A stretch of 8,264 nucleotides of DNA. Origin: Treponema sp. (lineage in GTDB: Bacteria; Spirochaetota; Spirochaetia; Treponematales; Treponemataceae). A program made the position numbers and the translations under genes. The stretch lies in the NCBI GenBank assembly GCA_024699205.1, contig JAILQA010000264.1:1-8264 (forward strand), in the 5' to 3' direction. This document shows, one piece after another, positions 1 through 5,055 of this stretch (positions are counted from its first letter, which is position 1; each line of letters opens with the position of its first letter). The notes below the pieces were generated by a model that had not been told where the DNA came from, did no database searches, and saw nothing but the letters and a program-made list of their open reading frames with translations.

Positions 1-330
1 TTCAATAAGTTGACAGATACACAGTCTCTTGCAAATAAAGAAACTCTTGATACAATTGCTAAACAGGTTCTTGCTTTGAGTACAGATATTCACATCGAAG
101 TTCAGGGCTATGCAAATAATGTTTCTAATACAGAAGAAGAAAATATCAATGAATTGATACCTCTTTCTCAGAATAGAGCTGATGCAATTAAAGCTGAACT
201 TGTTAAGAGAGGTTTGAAAGAATCAAATCTTACTGCTGTAGGTAAGGGCGGTGAAAATCCTCTTGCTAAATGGGAAGACAAAGAACACTGGTGGAAAAAT
301 CGCCGAGTTGAGTTTGTCGTAACTAAATAA
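1..330 (+). CDS. OmpA-like C-terminal domain protein (5' truncated by window edge)
   Basis: The reading frame is open from base 1 and ends at TAA 328-330; the true start lies outside the window. The 109 visible residues match the end of an OmpA/MotB-type domain, which normally anchors an outer-membrane or periplasmic protein to peptidoglycan. Visible family marks are a beta-strand ending in GYANN, the helix LSQNRADAIKAELVKRG, the GKGGENPLA turn, and the terminal NRRVEFVV strand. The usual GHTD/GYTD motif is replaced by GYAN, so the aspartate known in other OmpA domains to contact diaminopimelate is an asparagine here; the arginine of the LSxxR helix is kept. The remainder of the protein (porin barrel, lipoprotein or repeat domain) cannot be seen. 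A TTG at 10 is in frame but falls inside the domain and is unlikely to be the start. Confidence 0.85.
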   Translation, partial: FNKLTDTQSLANKETLDTIAKQVLALSTDIHIEVQGYANNVSNTEEENINELIPLSQNRADAIKAELVKRGLKESNLTAVGKGGENPLAKWEDKEHWWKNRRVEFVVTK

Positions 331-380
331 GAGTATTCAGACTTGTAAAGATTATAAGGTTTCATATTTCTATATTCTAC

Positions 381-405
381 TTGACAAAAATATAAAAAAT
401 GTCAA
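381..405. repeat. Inverted repeat TTGACA-N13-TGTCAA before the thioesterase start
   Basis: Perfect 6-bp arms (381-386 and 400-405) separated by an A/T-only spacer, ending one base before the ATG at 407. It could be a regulator site. The left arm is also a consensus -35 hexamer, but no good -10 lies 16-18 bp downstream of it. In DNA this AT-rich a chance origin is possible. Confidence 0.35.
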
Positions 406-406
406 A

Positions 407-820
407 ATGGAAGGTATGAAACCTTATATTCACAAAGTAAATTATTATGAAACCGATAAAATGGGAATAACCCATCATTCAAATTATGTTCGTTTCATGG
501 AAGAAACCAGAGTGTTTTACATGGACGAAATGGGGTGGAGTTATGCCAAAATGGAAGAAACAGGAATTGCTTCTCCTGTAGTAAGCCTGGAATGTACTTT
601 CAAAAAGCCAACAACTTTTGCTGATGAAATCACTATTGAATTAAAAGTTGAAAAACTGACTCCCTGTAAAGTAACTTTTATTTATGATTTTAAGCATAAT
701 GACCAGATTGTATGTACTGCAAAAAGTACCCATTGCTTTTTAGACACAAATGGTCGACCTGTCATTCTTGAAAAACAGATCCCCGATTTTTATAATAAAT
801 TAAAAGAACTCTGTATTTAA
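407..820 (+). CDS. Acyl-CoA thioesterase, 4HBT/YbgC-like hot-dog fold
   Basis: A 137-residue protein of the size usual for single-domain hot-dog thioesterases, which hydrolyse acyl-CoA (or 4-hydroxybenzoyl-CoA-type) thioesters in the cytoplasm. The N-terminal signature YETDKMGITHHSNY (residues 14-27) matches the YbgC/4HBT active-site strand and the start of the central helix; D17 is the likely catalytic carboxylate and H23/H24 lie at the helix start. The VSLECTFKKPTTFADEI and STHCFLDTNGRPV segments are the typical later beta-strands. The start is uncertain: ATG 407 gives MEGMKPYI and ATG 416 gives MKPYI. Neither has well-placed Shine-Dalgarno sequence, because the GGAAGG lies only one base before 416. 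A CYTH-domain gene begins 16 nt after the stop, which suggests co-transcription. The physiological substrate cannot be read from sequence. Confidence 0.85.
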   Translation: MEGMKPYIHKVNYYETDKMGITHHSNYVRFMEETRVFYMDEMGWSYAKMEETGIASPVVSLECTFKKPTTFADEITIELKVEKLTPCKVTFIYDFKHNDQIVCTAKSTHCFLDTNGRPVILEKQIPDFYNKLKELCI

Positions 821-836
821 TTGCAAGAATTATTTT

Positions 837-1472
837 ATGGGAAGAGAAATAGAACTAAAAATACCGCTTTCTCAAGATGAATATGATTTTATAAAAAAAG
901 TAATCTATTCAGAGACAAAAATACCTGATATTTCATTTAGGTCAAAGCCTGTATTTTTAGTAAAAGAAGATGAATATTATTCCCGTTTCAATTCCTATGA
1001 AGAAAGACTTCAGAATAACGAAGCTCAATGTATAAGAATCCGTTCAGAGGCCATTTATTCAAATTCCTTATTGTCAGGTATAGGTGAGTGCACTGAAGAA
1101 AAATCCTATTTTACAATCAAGCGTAAAAGCTATAAAGATAACATGGAAGTGAACCGGGAAGATGAAACTTTTGTGGAAAATGCTGATGTTTTAAGGGAAT
1201 TATTTTCTGAGGCAAAATATAAGTGCTGGTTCAAAAAAGAAAAACGTGCTCATTCTGTTTATGGTAAAGCAGATTCTTATCCTGATATTTTGATTCATTG
1301 TGAACTGGTCAAGGTAAATAATCTTTTATACATTGAAGTTGAAGTTACCGATGAAAATATTTTGCCGGAAAGAATACAGGCTGCCCTTGATGCTTTTGTT
1401 ACATTATTGAAACTTGATCCACAAAAAAAAGATGTCCGTTCCTGGAAGCAGATAATTCGGGATAATTCGTAA
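837..1472 (+). CDS. CYTH-domain protein (triphosphate tunnel / class IV adenylate cyclase-like)
   Basis: A 211-residue protein starting MGREIELKI, which contains the ExExK motif (E4, E6, K8) that defines the CYTH superfamily. Members bind a triphosphate substrate inside a beta-barrel tunnel with divalent metal; known activities include inorganic triphosphatase, thiamine triphosphatase and class IV adenylate cyclase. Basic and acidic strands typical of the tunnel follow: RIR (67-69), TIKRK (93-97), EVNREDE (104-110), KKEKRAHSVYG (133-143), then CELV and IEVEV (156-169) carrying the late metal-binding glutamates. It ends at TAA 1470-1472. The start at 837 is fixed by the motif, although only a weak AAGA serves as ribosome site. 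It follows the thioesterase by 16 nt. The specific activity is not determinable from sequence; a triphosphatase is at least as likely as a cyclase. Confidence 0.82.
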   Translation: MGREIELKIPLSQDEYDFIKKVIYSETKIPDISFRSKPVFLVKEDEYYSRFNSYEERLQNNEAQCIRIRSEAIYSNSLLSGIGECTEEKSYFTIKRKSYKDNMEVNREDETFVENADVLRELFSEAKYKCWFKKEKRAHSVYGKADSYPDILIHCELVKVNNLLYIEVEVTDENILPERIQAALDAFVTLLKLDPQKKDVRSWKQIIRDNS

Positions 1473-1499
1473 AAAAATAATTAATTTTGAAAAAAAGTA

Positions 1500-1527
1500 T
1501 TGCAAATATAATTGATTGTTATATAAT
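1500..1527 (+). promoter_or_regulatory. Sigma-70-type promoter in the gap after the CYTH gene
   Basis: TTGCAA (1500-1505), 16-bp spacer, perfect TATAAT (1522-1527); start predicted near 1534. No protein gene on this strand follows before the terminator at 1641-1672, so the promoter appears to drive a short untranslated RNA. Confidence 0.55.
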
Positions 1528-1529
1528 TT

Positions 1530-1545
1530 AGTTAACCGTTTAACT
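1530..1545. promoter_or_regulatory. LacI-type operator-like palindrome over the predicted +1
   Basis: AGTTAACCGTTTAACT has perfect 6-bp arms around a central CG, the classical look of LacI/GalR-family operators (palindrome centred on CpG). It sits 2 bp after the -10 box, where a bound repressor would block initiation. A second overlapping palindrome, CCGTTTAACTTAACGG (1536-1551), shares half of it. No binding partner can be assigned from sequence. Confidence 0.45.
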
Positions 1546-1551
1546 TAACGG

Positions 1552-1570
1552 CCTTGATAAATTATCCTGG
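1552..1570. repeat. Imperfect palindrome CCTTGATAAATTATCCTGG
   Basis: GATAA and TTATC arms around a single A, extended by outer CC/GG with two mismatches. It lies about 20-35 nt into the predicted transcript. It could be a protein-binding site on DNA; the one-base centre is too tight for a full RNA hairpin. Confidence 0.3.
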
Positions 1571-1640
1571 ATTATTCGATCACAACAATCGCAAAAAATT
1601 GTGTTTTCGTTTAATAAATAATATCTTCCTATTTACTTTT

Positions 1641-1672
1641 AGCGGTCAGAGAAATCTGACCGCTGTTTTTTT
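1641..1672 (+). terminator. Strong rho-independent terminator
   Basis: AGCGGTCAGA (1641-1650), GAAA tetraloop, TCTGACCGCT (1655-1664): a perfect 10-bp stem followed by GTTTTTTT. The T-run is only on the + strand side, so it ends rightward transcripts (the CYTH gene and/or the candidate small RNA) rather than the leftward GH130 gene. Confidence 0.88.
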
Positions 1673-1714
1673 AGGGCTCGTAAGTCCGTGATTTGTAGAT
1701 TGTTTTAGAAGAGA

Positions 1715-2761
1715 TTAGAAGCGTCCGAGATCTTTGTCCCAGTATCCTAATTCATTATGAGCCAAAGTGAAGTTAACAACTTCATCTACTGTAGTAAAGC
1801 AGAGACCTACAACGGTATCTGCACAACCATAGTAAATGGCGATTCTTCCTTTTTCTTCATCTGTCAAAGCTGCAACAGGGAAACAAACGTTATCTACAAA
1901 ACCAGTTGTTTCATAAGGCATTTCTGGTGTAAGCATGTAGTCACCACAGCGGTAGCGTACAATAGAAGGTTTATCATGATCAAGAATTGCAGCAGAGAAG
2001 GAGTAAACGAATCCATTACAGGTTGTTGCAACTCCGTGATAGAACATAAGCCAGCCTTCTTCTGTTTTTCCTTCAGGTGTCTTGTATTCAATTTCAATAG
2101 GAGCAGGACCACAGCCAATTTTTACTCCCTGCCACCAGCCCTGTCCGCCTTTCTGCATAACAAGCCTGTGTTCTCCCCAGTATTTCATATCAGGAGACTG
2201 TGAAAGAAGAATGTCACCAAATGGTGTATGACCTGAATCAGAAGGACGGGAAAGCATTACAAACTTGCCGTCAATCTTTTTAGGGAAGAGAACAGCATTT
2301 CGGTTGAATGGCAAAAATGGATTTTCGAGACGGGTAAAATCCTTGAAATCTTTTGTAGTTGCAACACCGATTGAAGCTCCATCAAAATCACCGCACCAGA
2401 GAATATAATATGTATCCTCAACTTTTACACAACGTGGGTCATAAGCATAGAATGGATCATGTGGAGTTCCATCTGGATCATGCATATGGATTTTTTCTTT
2501 TTGAAAATCCCAGTGGATACCATCTTCGGAATCTCCAATATATAAAAATGGTCTGGCAGATGTATCTTCAGAGCGGAATACACCTTTGAACTTTCCCTGC
2601 CATGGAATTACAGCTGAATTGTAAATGCGACCCATTCCTGGAAAAGGATTTCTACCGATTACCGGGTTTGCGTCATAACGCCAGATTGGAAGCCAGCAGT
2701 CTGCCGGTTTTTCCTGCCAGGGAATATTTGATAATTTTCCACCACTGATGATTTTTGCCAT
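1715..2761 (-). CDS. GH130 glycoside phosphorylase (probable beta-1,4-mannoside phosphorylase)
   Basis: A 348-residue five-bladed-propeller enzyme of GH130. Characterised members use phosphate to cleave terminal beta-mannosides (mannosyl-glucose or beta-1,4-mannooligosaccharides), releasing mannose-1-phosphate. Family blocks visible in order: NPVIGR (32-37), NSAVIP (48-53), YDPR (107-110), NRNAVLFPKKI (153-163), SRPSDSGHTPFGD (171-183), WWQGVKIGCGP (209-219), YHGV (241-244), CNGFVYSF (248-255) and IYYGCADTV (309-317). D108 of YDPR is the probable proton donor, and the conserved Arg, His and Lys residues of the later blocks are those expected to bind phosphate. There is no signal peptide, so it is cytoplasmic. 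The ATG at 2761 has AGGAG seven bases upstream. The subfamily (mannosyl-glucose versus mannooligosaccharide phosphorylase) is undecided; the C-terminal half resembles the mannosyl-glucose type. It is divergent from the CE2 esterase gene, which supports a mannan role. Confidence 0.92.
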   Translation of the reverse strand: MAKIISGGKLSNIPWQEKPADCWLPIWRYDANPVIGRNPFPGMGRIYNSAVIPWQGKFKGVFRSEDTSARPFLYIGDSEDGIHWDFQKEKIHMHDPDGTPHDPFYAYDPRCVKVEDTYYILWCGDFDGASIGVATTKDFKDFTRLENPFLPFNRNAVLFPKKIDGKFVMLSRPSDSGHTPFGDILLSQSPDMKYWGEHRLVMQKGGQGWWQGVKIGCGPAPIEIEYKTPEGKTEEGWLMFYHGVATTCNGFVYSFSAAILDHDKPSIVRYRCGDYMLTPEMPYETTGFVDNVCFPVAALTDEEKGRIAIYYGCADTVVGLCFTTVDEVVNFTLAHNELGYWDKDLGRF

Positions 2762-2834
2762 AAAAAAACTCCTGTTTATATTTCTTTCATTCCTTTTGCT
2801 TTTGCAAGAAGGGTAGTTTATTGTCTACACTATT

Positions 2835-2863
2835 AGATTACTTTGAGAATGAAGATTTGTCAA
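2835..2863 (-). promoter_or_regulatory. Promoter of the GH130 gene
   Basis: On the - strand, consensus TTGACA (2863-2858), 17-bp spacer, TAATCT (2840-2835). Start is predicted near 2828, giving a leader of about 67 nt with a good ribosome site. Phased A-rich repeats begin about 10 bp upstream of the -35. Confidence 0.6.
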
Positions 2864-2870
2864 GAAAAAT

Positions 2871-2910
2871 TAGTTAAAATATGCTTAAAATTACTTAAAA
2901 TTACTTAAAA
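2871..2910. repeat. Four phased TTAAAA repeats between divergent GH130 and CE2 genes
   Basis: TTAAAA recurs at 2874, 2885, 2895 and 2905 (spacing 11, 10 and 10 bp). The last two units are identical TTACTTAAAA decamers and the one before them reads ATGCTTAAAA. One unit per helical turn places them on one DNA face directly upstream of the GH130 -35. They may form an activator array, an UP element, or intrinsically curved DNA. Confidence 0.55.
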
Positions 2911-2934
2911 ATGAAATATTTGTGCTTTTTTAAC

Positions 2935-2963
2935 TCGACATTCTTTCTTAGACTTTTTATACT
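2935..2963 (+). promoter_or_regulatory. Promoter of the CE2 esterase gene, abutting the ATG
   Basis: TCGACA (2935-2940), 17-bp spacer, TATACT (2958-2963). The -10 box ends six bases before the ATG at 2970, so transcription should begin at or within a few bases of the start codon, leaving no room for a ribosome site. Confidence 0.55.
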
Positions 2964-2969
2964 GATAAT

Positions 2970-4088
2970 ATGAAAACATATAAAATTAACAATATTGAAC
3001 ACAAACGTATTTTGGGACGTACTTCATATACTGATTCCCTTTGTCTTTTCTGGGGGGCTTCGGCTCTGGAAATAAATGTAAAATCTACTGAGGTATGGGT
3101 AGAAGTTTCTTCTGATTATGATCTTTATGAGCCCTGGATTGCAGTTGAAATAAATGGAGCACAAGTTTCCCGATTTATGGTAGAAAAAGGTGATTCTAAA
3201 TGGGTATGCATTGCTAGAAATCTTAATCCTGATAAAGAAAATCTTATTTCAATTATAAAAGATACTCAGGCTATGAGTGGTGATTTACATCATGCCTTAT
3301 TTATTCATTCTGTAGGTTTATCTGATAAGGGAGTTTTTTGTCCTGTAAAAAAACGATTGATGAATATTGAGTTCTTGGGAGACAGTATTACTTCTGGTGA
3401 AGGTCTTGCTGGTGGTCCTGATGAAATGGACTGGATTACCCAATGGTTTTGTGCAAGTAAAACTTATGCAGTTCAACTTTCAAAATTATTAAGTGCGGAT
3501 TATTCTGTTTTAAGTCAATGTGGCTGGGGAATATGCTGGGGCTGGGATGGAAACCGTAATAGTGCCTTGCCTTATCATTATGATAATGTCTGTTCAATAA
3601 TTGGTGGAGAATATCAGACTTCGCTTGGTGCCTGTGAAAAATACGATTTTAATGTTAAAAATGATTTTGTAATTATAAATCTTGGTACAAATGATAATGG
3701 AGCTTTTTTTCAAGCGCCATGGAAAGATGAAAAGGGGGTAGAGCATCCTCTTCATCTTGATAAAAATAGAAAGGCAGCGTGTGATGATGGAAAGCTTATT
3801 CAGGATGGAGTAAAAGCCTTTATTAAAAATATTCGTTCCCATAATTCAAAAGCAAAAATAATCTGGACTTATGGAATGCTAAAGCTGGATATTGTGCCTG
3901 ATTATATTAAAGCGGGAATTGAAGAGTATAAAAAAGAAAGTGCTGATAATAATGTATTTATGCTTGAACTTGATTCAATGGAAGAACTGGAAGTAAATCT
4001 GGAAGATAAGGGATCACGCGGTCACCCAGGTCCAAAAACTCACAGGATGGCCGCAGAAAAGTTGTTTAAGTTTATAAAAAGCCTGTAA
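2970..4088 (+). CDS. CE2-type SGNH carbohydrate esterase (cytoplasmic acetyl esterase)
   Basis: A 372-residue two-domain protein. Residues 1 to about 125 look like the N-terminal beta-sandwich of family CE2 (GRTSYTDSLCLFWGASALEI, WIAVEINGA), and about 130-372 form the SGNH/GDSL hydrolase fold. Catalytic blocks: GDSIT (S139 nucleophile), the glycine-rich QCGWGICWGW stretch for block II, GTND (239-242) with N241 in the oxyanion hole, and RGHPG with H352 as base. CE2 enzymes de-O-acetylate sugars and oligosaccharides. With no signal peptide, it should act in the cytoplasm on imported acetylated oligosaccharides, upstream of the divergent GH130 phosphorylase; CE2 beside GH130 is known from gut mannan loci. 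No Shine-Dalgarno is seen before ATG 2970, consistent with a leaderless message. The N-terminal match to the family argues against a later start. The exact acyl substrate is inferred. Confidence 0.88.
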   Translation: MKTYKINNIEHKRILGRTSYTDSLCLFWGASALEINVKSTEVWVEVSSDYDLYEPWIAVEINGAQVSRFMVEKGDSKWVCIARNLNPDKENLISIIKDTQAMSGDLHHALFIHSVGLSDKGVFCPVKKRLMNIEFLGDSITSGEGLAGGPDEMDWITQWFCASKTYAVQLSKLLSADYSVLSQCGWGICWGWDGNRNSALPYHYDNVCSIIGGEYQTSLGACEKYDFNVKNDFVIINLGTNDNGAFFQAPWKDEKGVEHPLHLDKNRKAACDDGKLIQDGVKAFIKNIRSHNSKAKIIWTYGMLKLDIVPDYIKAGIEEYKKESADNNVFMLELDSMEELEVNLEDKGSRGHPGPKTHRMAAEKLFKFIKSL

Positions 4089-4103
4089 ATAAAAATGTTA
4101 GAT

Positions 4104-4121
4104 AGTAGCTTTCGCTATTTT
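4104..4121. terminator. Weak hairpin between convergent CE2 and lipoprotein genes
   Basis: ATAGC-class stem: 4104-4109 pairs with 4114-4119 (one G-T pair) around a TTTC loop (GAAA on the other strand), then TTT. It lies in the 34-nt gap between the two stop codons and may end transcription in both directions, but the stem is short and the T-tract poor. Confidence 0.4.
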
Positions 4122-4122
4122 G

Positions 4123-4803
4123 CTAAAATACTACTCGGTAGTTGTCAAAGAAGAAGCAGCCCGCTTCTTCCGGTGTTCCAAACAGGTATACAATCATTCT
4201 TCCGATTGCGTCTTTATCTTCTGTTTTAGAAATATCAAATATGAGGGAATGAATACCTGGTGGACAAATCGCTGCTTCTGTCTGATTCCAGGTCCAGTTG
4301 TCTCCTGTTTGTAATACAAGGGCGATTGAAATATCGTATTCATTTGGGTTATAAACATCAATTACTACATATTTTGCGTCTGTCCAGTCGGATTCGAGTG
4401 GTGCATCGCAGTAAAAACCTGCTTTTTCAAACTCTGCATGTTTTGTAGTATAAATGCATTTTAAAGAAGTAGGACCAGAAGTTCCCCATTCTTCGGTAGT
4501 TTCGTCGTCAATGGAAGTATCTCCGTCATTCCAGGAGTTACCTACAGCCATCCAGTAATTTCCGTCTTCAAAATTTTCCATACAGACATATTGTCCTATT
4601 GGCAATCCGTTTTCATCAAAAGTATCTACTGTTGAAACTTCTTCTGTCTCTTCAATGATAATTTCTGTGCTTTCTTCTTCGTCTATTAAAGGTGCTTCTG
4701 GCTGTGTTTCTGGGATTTCCTCTGTTATTTCAGCGGTTGTTCCACAGGCTATGATTGAAAATAAGGCAAAAACAGCAAGAGAAGCAAATAAAAATTTTTT
4801 CAT
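4123..4803 (-). CDS. Lipoprotein with acidic linker and carbohydrate-binding-like beta-sandwich domain
   Basis: A 226-residue protein. It begins with a lipoprotein signal peptide, MKKFLFASLAVFALFSIIAC, in which C20 would be lipidated after cleavage, so it is membrane-anchored at the envelope. Residues 24-62 form a Glu/Thr/Pro-rich low-complexity linker. Residues about 72-226 resemble a jelly-roll sugar-binding module: an opening NFEDGNYW, a central YVVIDVYNPNEYDISIAL strand pair, the aromatic run GDNWTWNQT (167-175), PPGIHSLIFDI (181-191), and a closing FFFDNYRVVF strand. No catalytic motif is seen. Surface tryptophans (W84, W91, W106, W140, W170, W172) could stack on sugars. GGAG lies six bases before ATG 4803. 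It converges with the CE2 gene and diverges from the exported esterase gene. The likely role is glycan capture at the cell surface or periplasm. The fold call is by pattern; the ligand is unknown. Confidence 0.75.
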   Translation of the reverse strand: MKKFLFASLAVFALFSIIACGTTAEITEEIPETQPEAPLIDEEESTEIIIEETEEVSTVDTFDENGLPIGQYVCMENFEDGNYWMAVGNSWNDGDTSIDDETTEEWGTSGPTSLKCIYTTKHAEFEKAGFYCDAPLESDWTDAKYVVIDVYNPNEYDISIALVLQTGDNWTWNQTEAAICPPGIHSLIFDISKTEDKDAIGRMIVYLFGTPEEAGCFFFDNYRVVF

Positions 4804-4875
4804 ATTAATCTCCAGGAAAAAATGCTTGTGTGCATTTATGTATGGTAATCAATTAAAAATAACTGATATTCAAAT

Positions 4876-4903
4876 ATTATAACATAAAGAAATAATAATT
4901 CAA
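4876..4903 (-). promoter_or_regulatory. Promoter of the lipoprotein gene
   Basis: On the - strand, TTGAAT (4903-4898), 16-bp spacer, perfect TATAAT (4881-4876). Start is predicted near 4869, giving a leader of about 65 nt ending in a GGAG ribosome site. Confidence 0.6.
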
Positions 4904-4930
4904 CTTAATAAAAAAATGTCTGATTGAAAA

Positions 4931-4967
4931 TTAAGTAAAATAAACTAAAGATAGCTAAAAATTAAGT
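4931..4967. repeat. Phased TTAAGT/CTAAA motifs upstream of the exported esterase promoter
   Basis: TTAAGT at 4931-4936 and 4962-4967 are 31 bp apart (about three helical turns). CTAAA at 4945-4949 and 4955-4959 are 10 bp apart. The block ends about 10 bp before the -35 of the esterase promoter, the same layout as at the GH130 promoter, which suggests a shared activator or an A-tract UP element. Confidence 0.4.
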
Positions 4968-4976
4968 CAAAAATCC

Positions 4977-5005
4977 TTGCATGATTAAACTTTTAGATAT
5001 ATTCT
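4977..5005 (+). promoter_or_regulatory. Promoter of the exported esterase gene
   Basis: TTGCAT (4977-4982), 17-bp spacer, TATTCT (5000-5005); start predicted near 5012. The leader of about 44 nt ends in GAGGAG (5047-5052) just before ATG 5056. Confidence 0.55.
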
Positions 5006-5055
5006 GATTATTGTAGATTTTTACACAAGTAGACAAAAATTACAGTGAGGAGTAT

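Larger units (their letters stand above)
1534..1672 (+). ncRNA. Candidate small RNA of about 139 nt
   Basis: The interval is bounded by a well-formed promoter (TTGCAA-16-TATAAT) and a strong intrinsic terminator. It contains no ATG, and the one longer TTG frame has no ribosome site. Short potential helices are present: CCGTT/AACGG (1536-1551), CGAT/ATCG (1577-1591), and the alternative CACAA/TTGTG (1581-1603). No known RNA family or riboswitch is recognised. The alternative reading is that the terminator ends read-through from the CYTH gene and the promoter is a relic of a lost gene. Confidence 0.4.

Noticed and set aside
342..358. CTTGTAA/TTATAAG hairpin after the OmpA-like gene as a terminator
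   Set aside because: The stem is AT-rich with a wobble and a 3-nt loop, and no T-run follows, so it is not a convincing intrinsic terminator.
1554..1692. TTG-initiated frame running through the candidate small RNA and its terminator
   Set aside because: It has no ribosome site and no recognisable protein features, and it reads through a perfect terminator stem.
1757..2203. A 148-codon open frame antisense to the GH130 gene
   Set aside because: It lies wholly inside a gene with clear family motifs and has no promoter, ribosome site or domain; it is a coding shadow.
2871..2910. CRISPR array
   Set aside because: The units are 10-11 bp with no unique spacers, so this is a promoter-associated tandem motif rather than a CRISPR.
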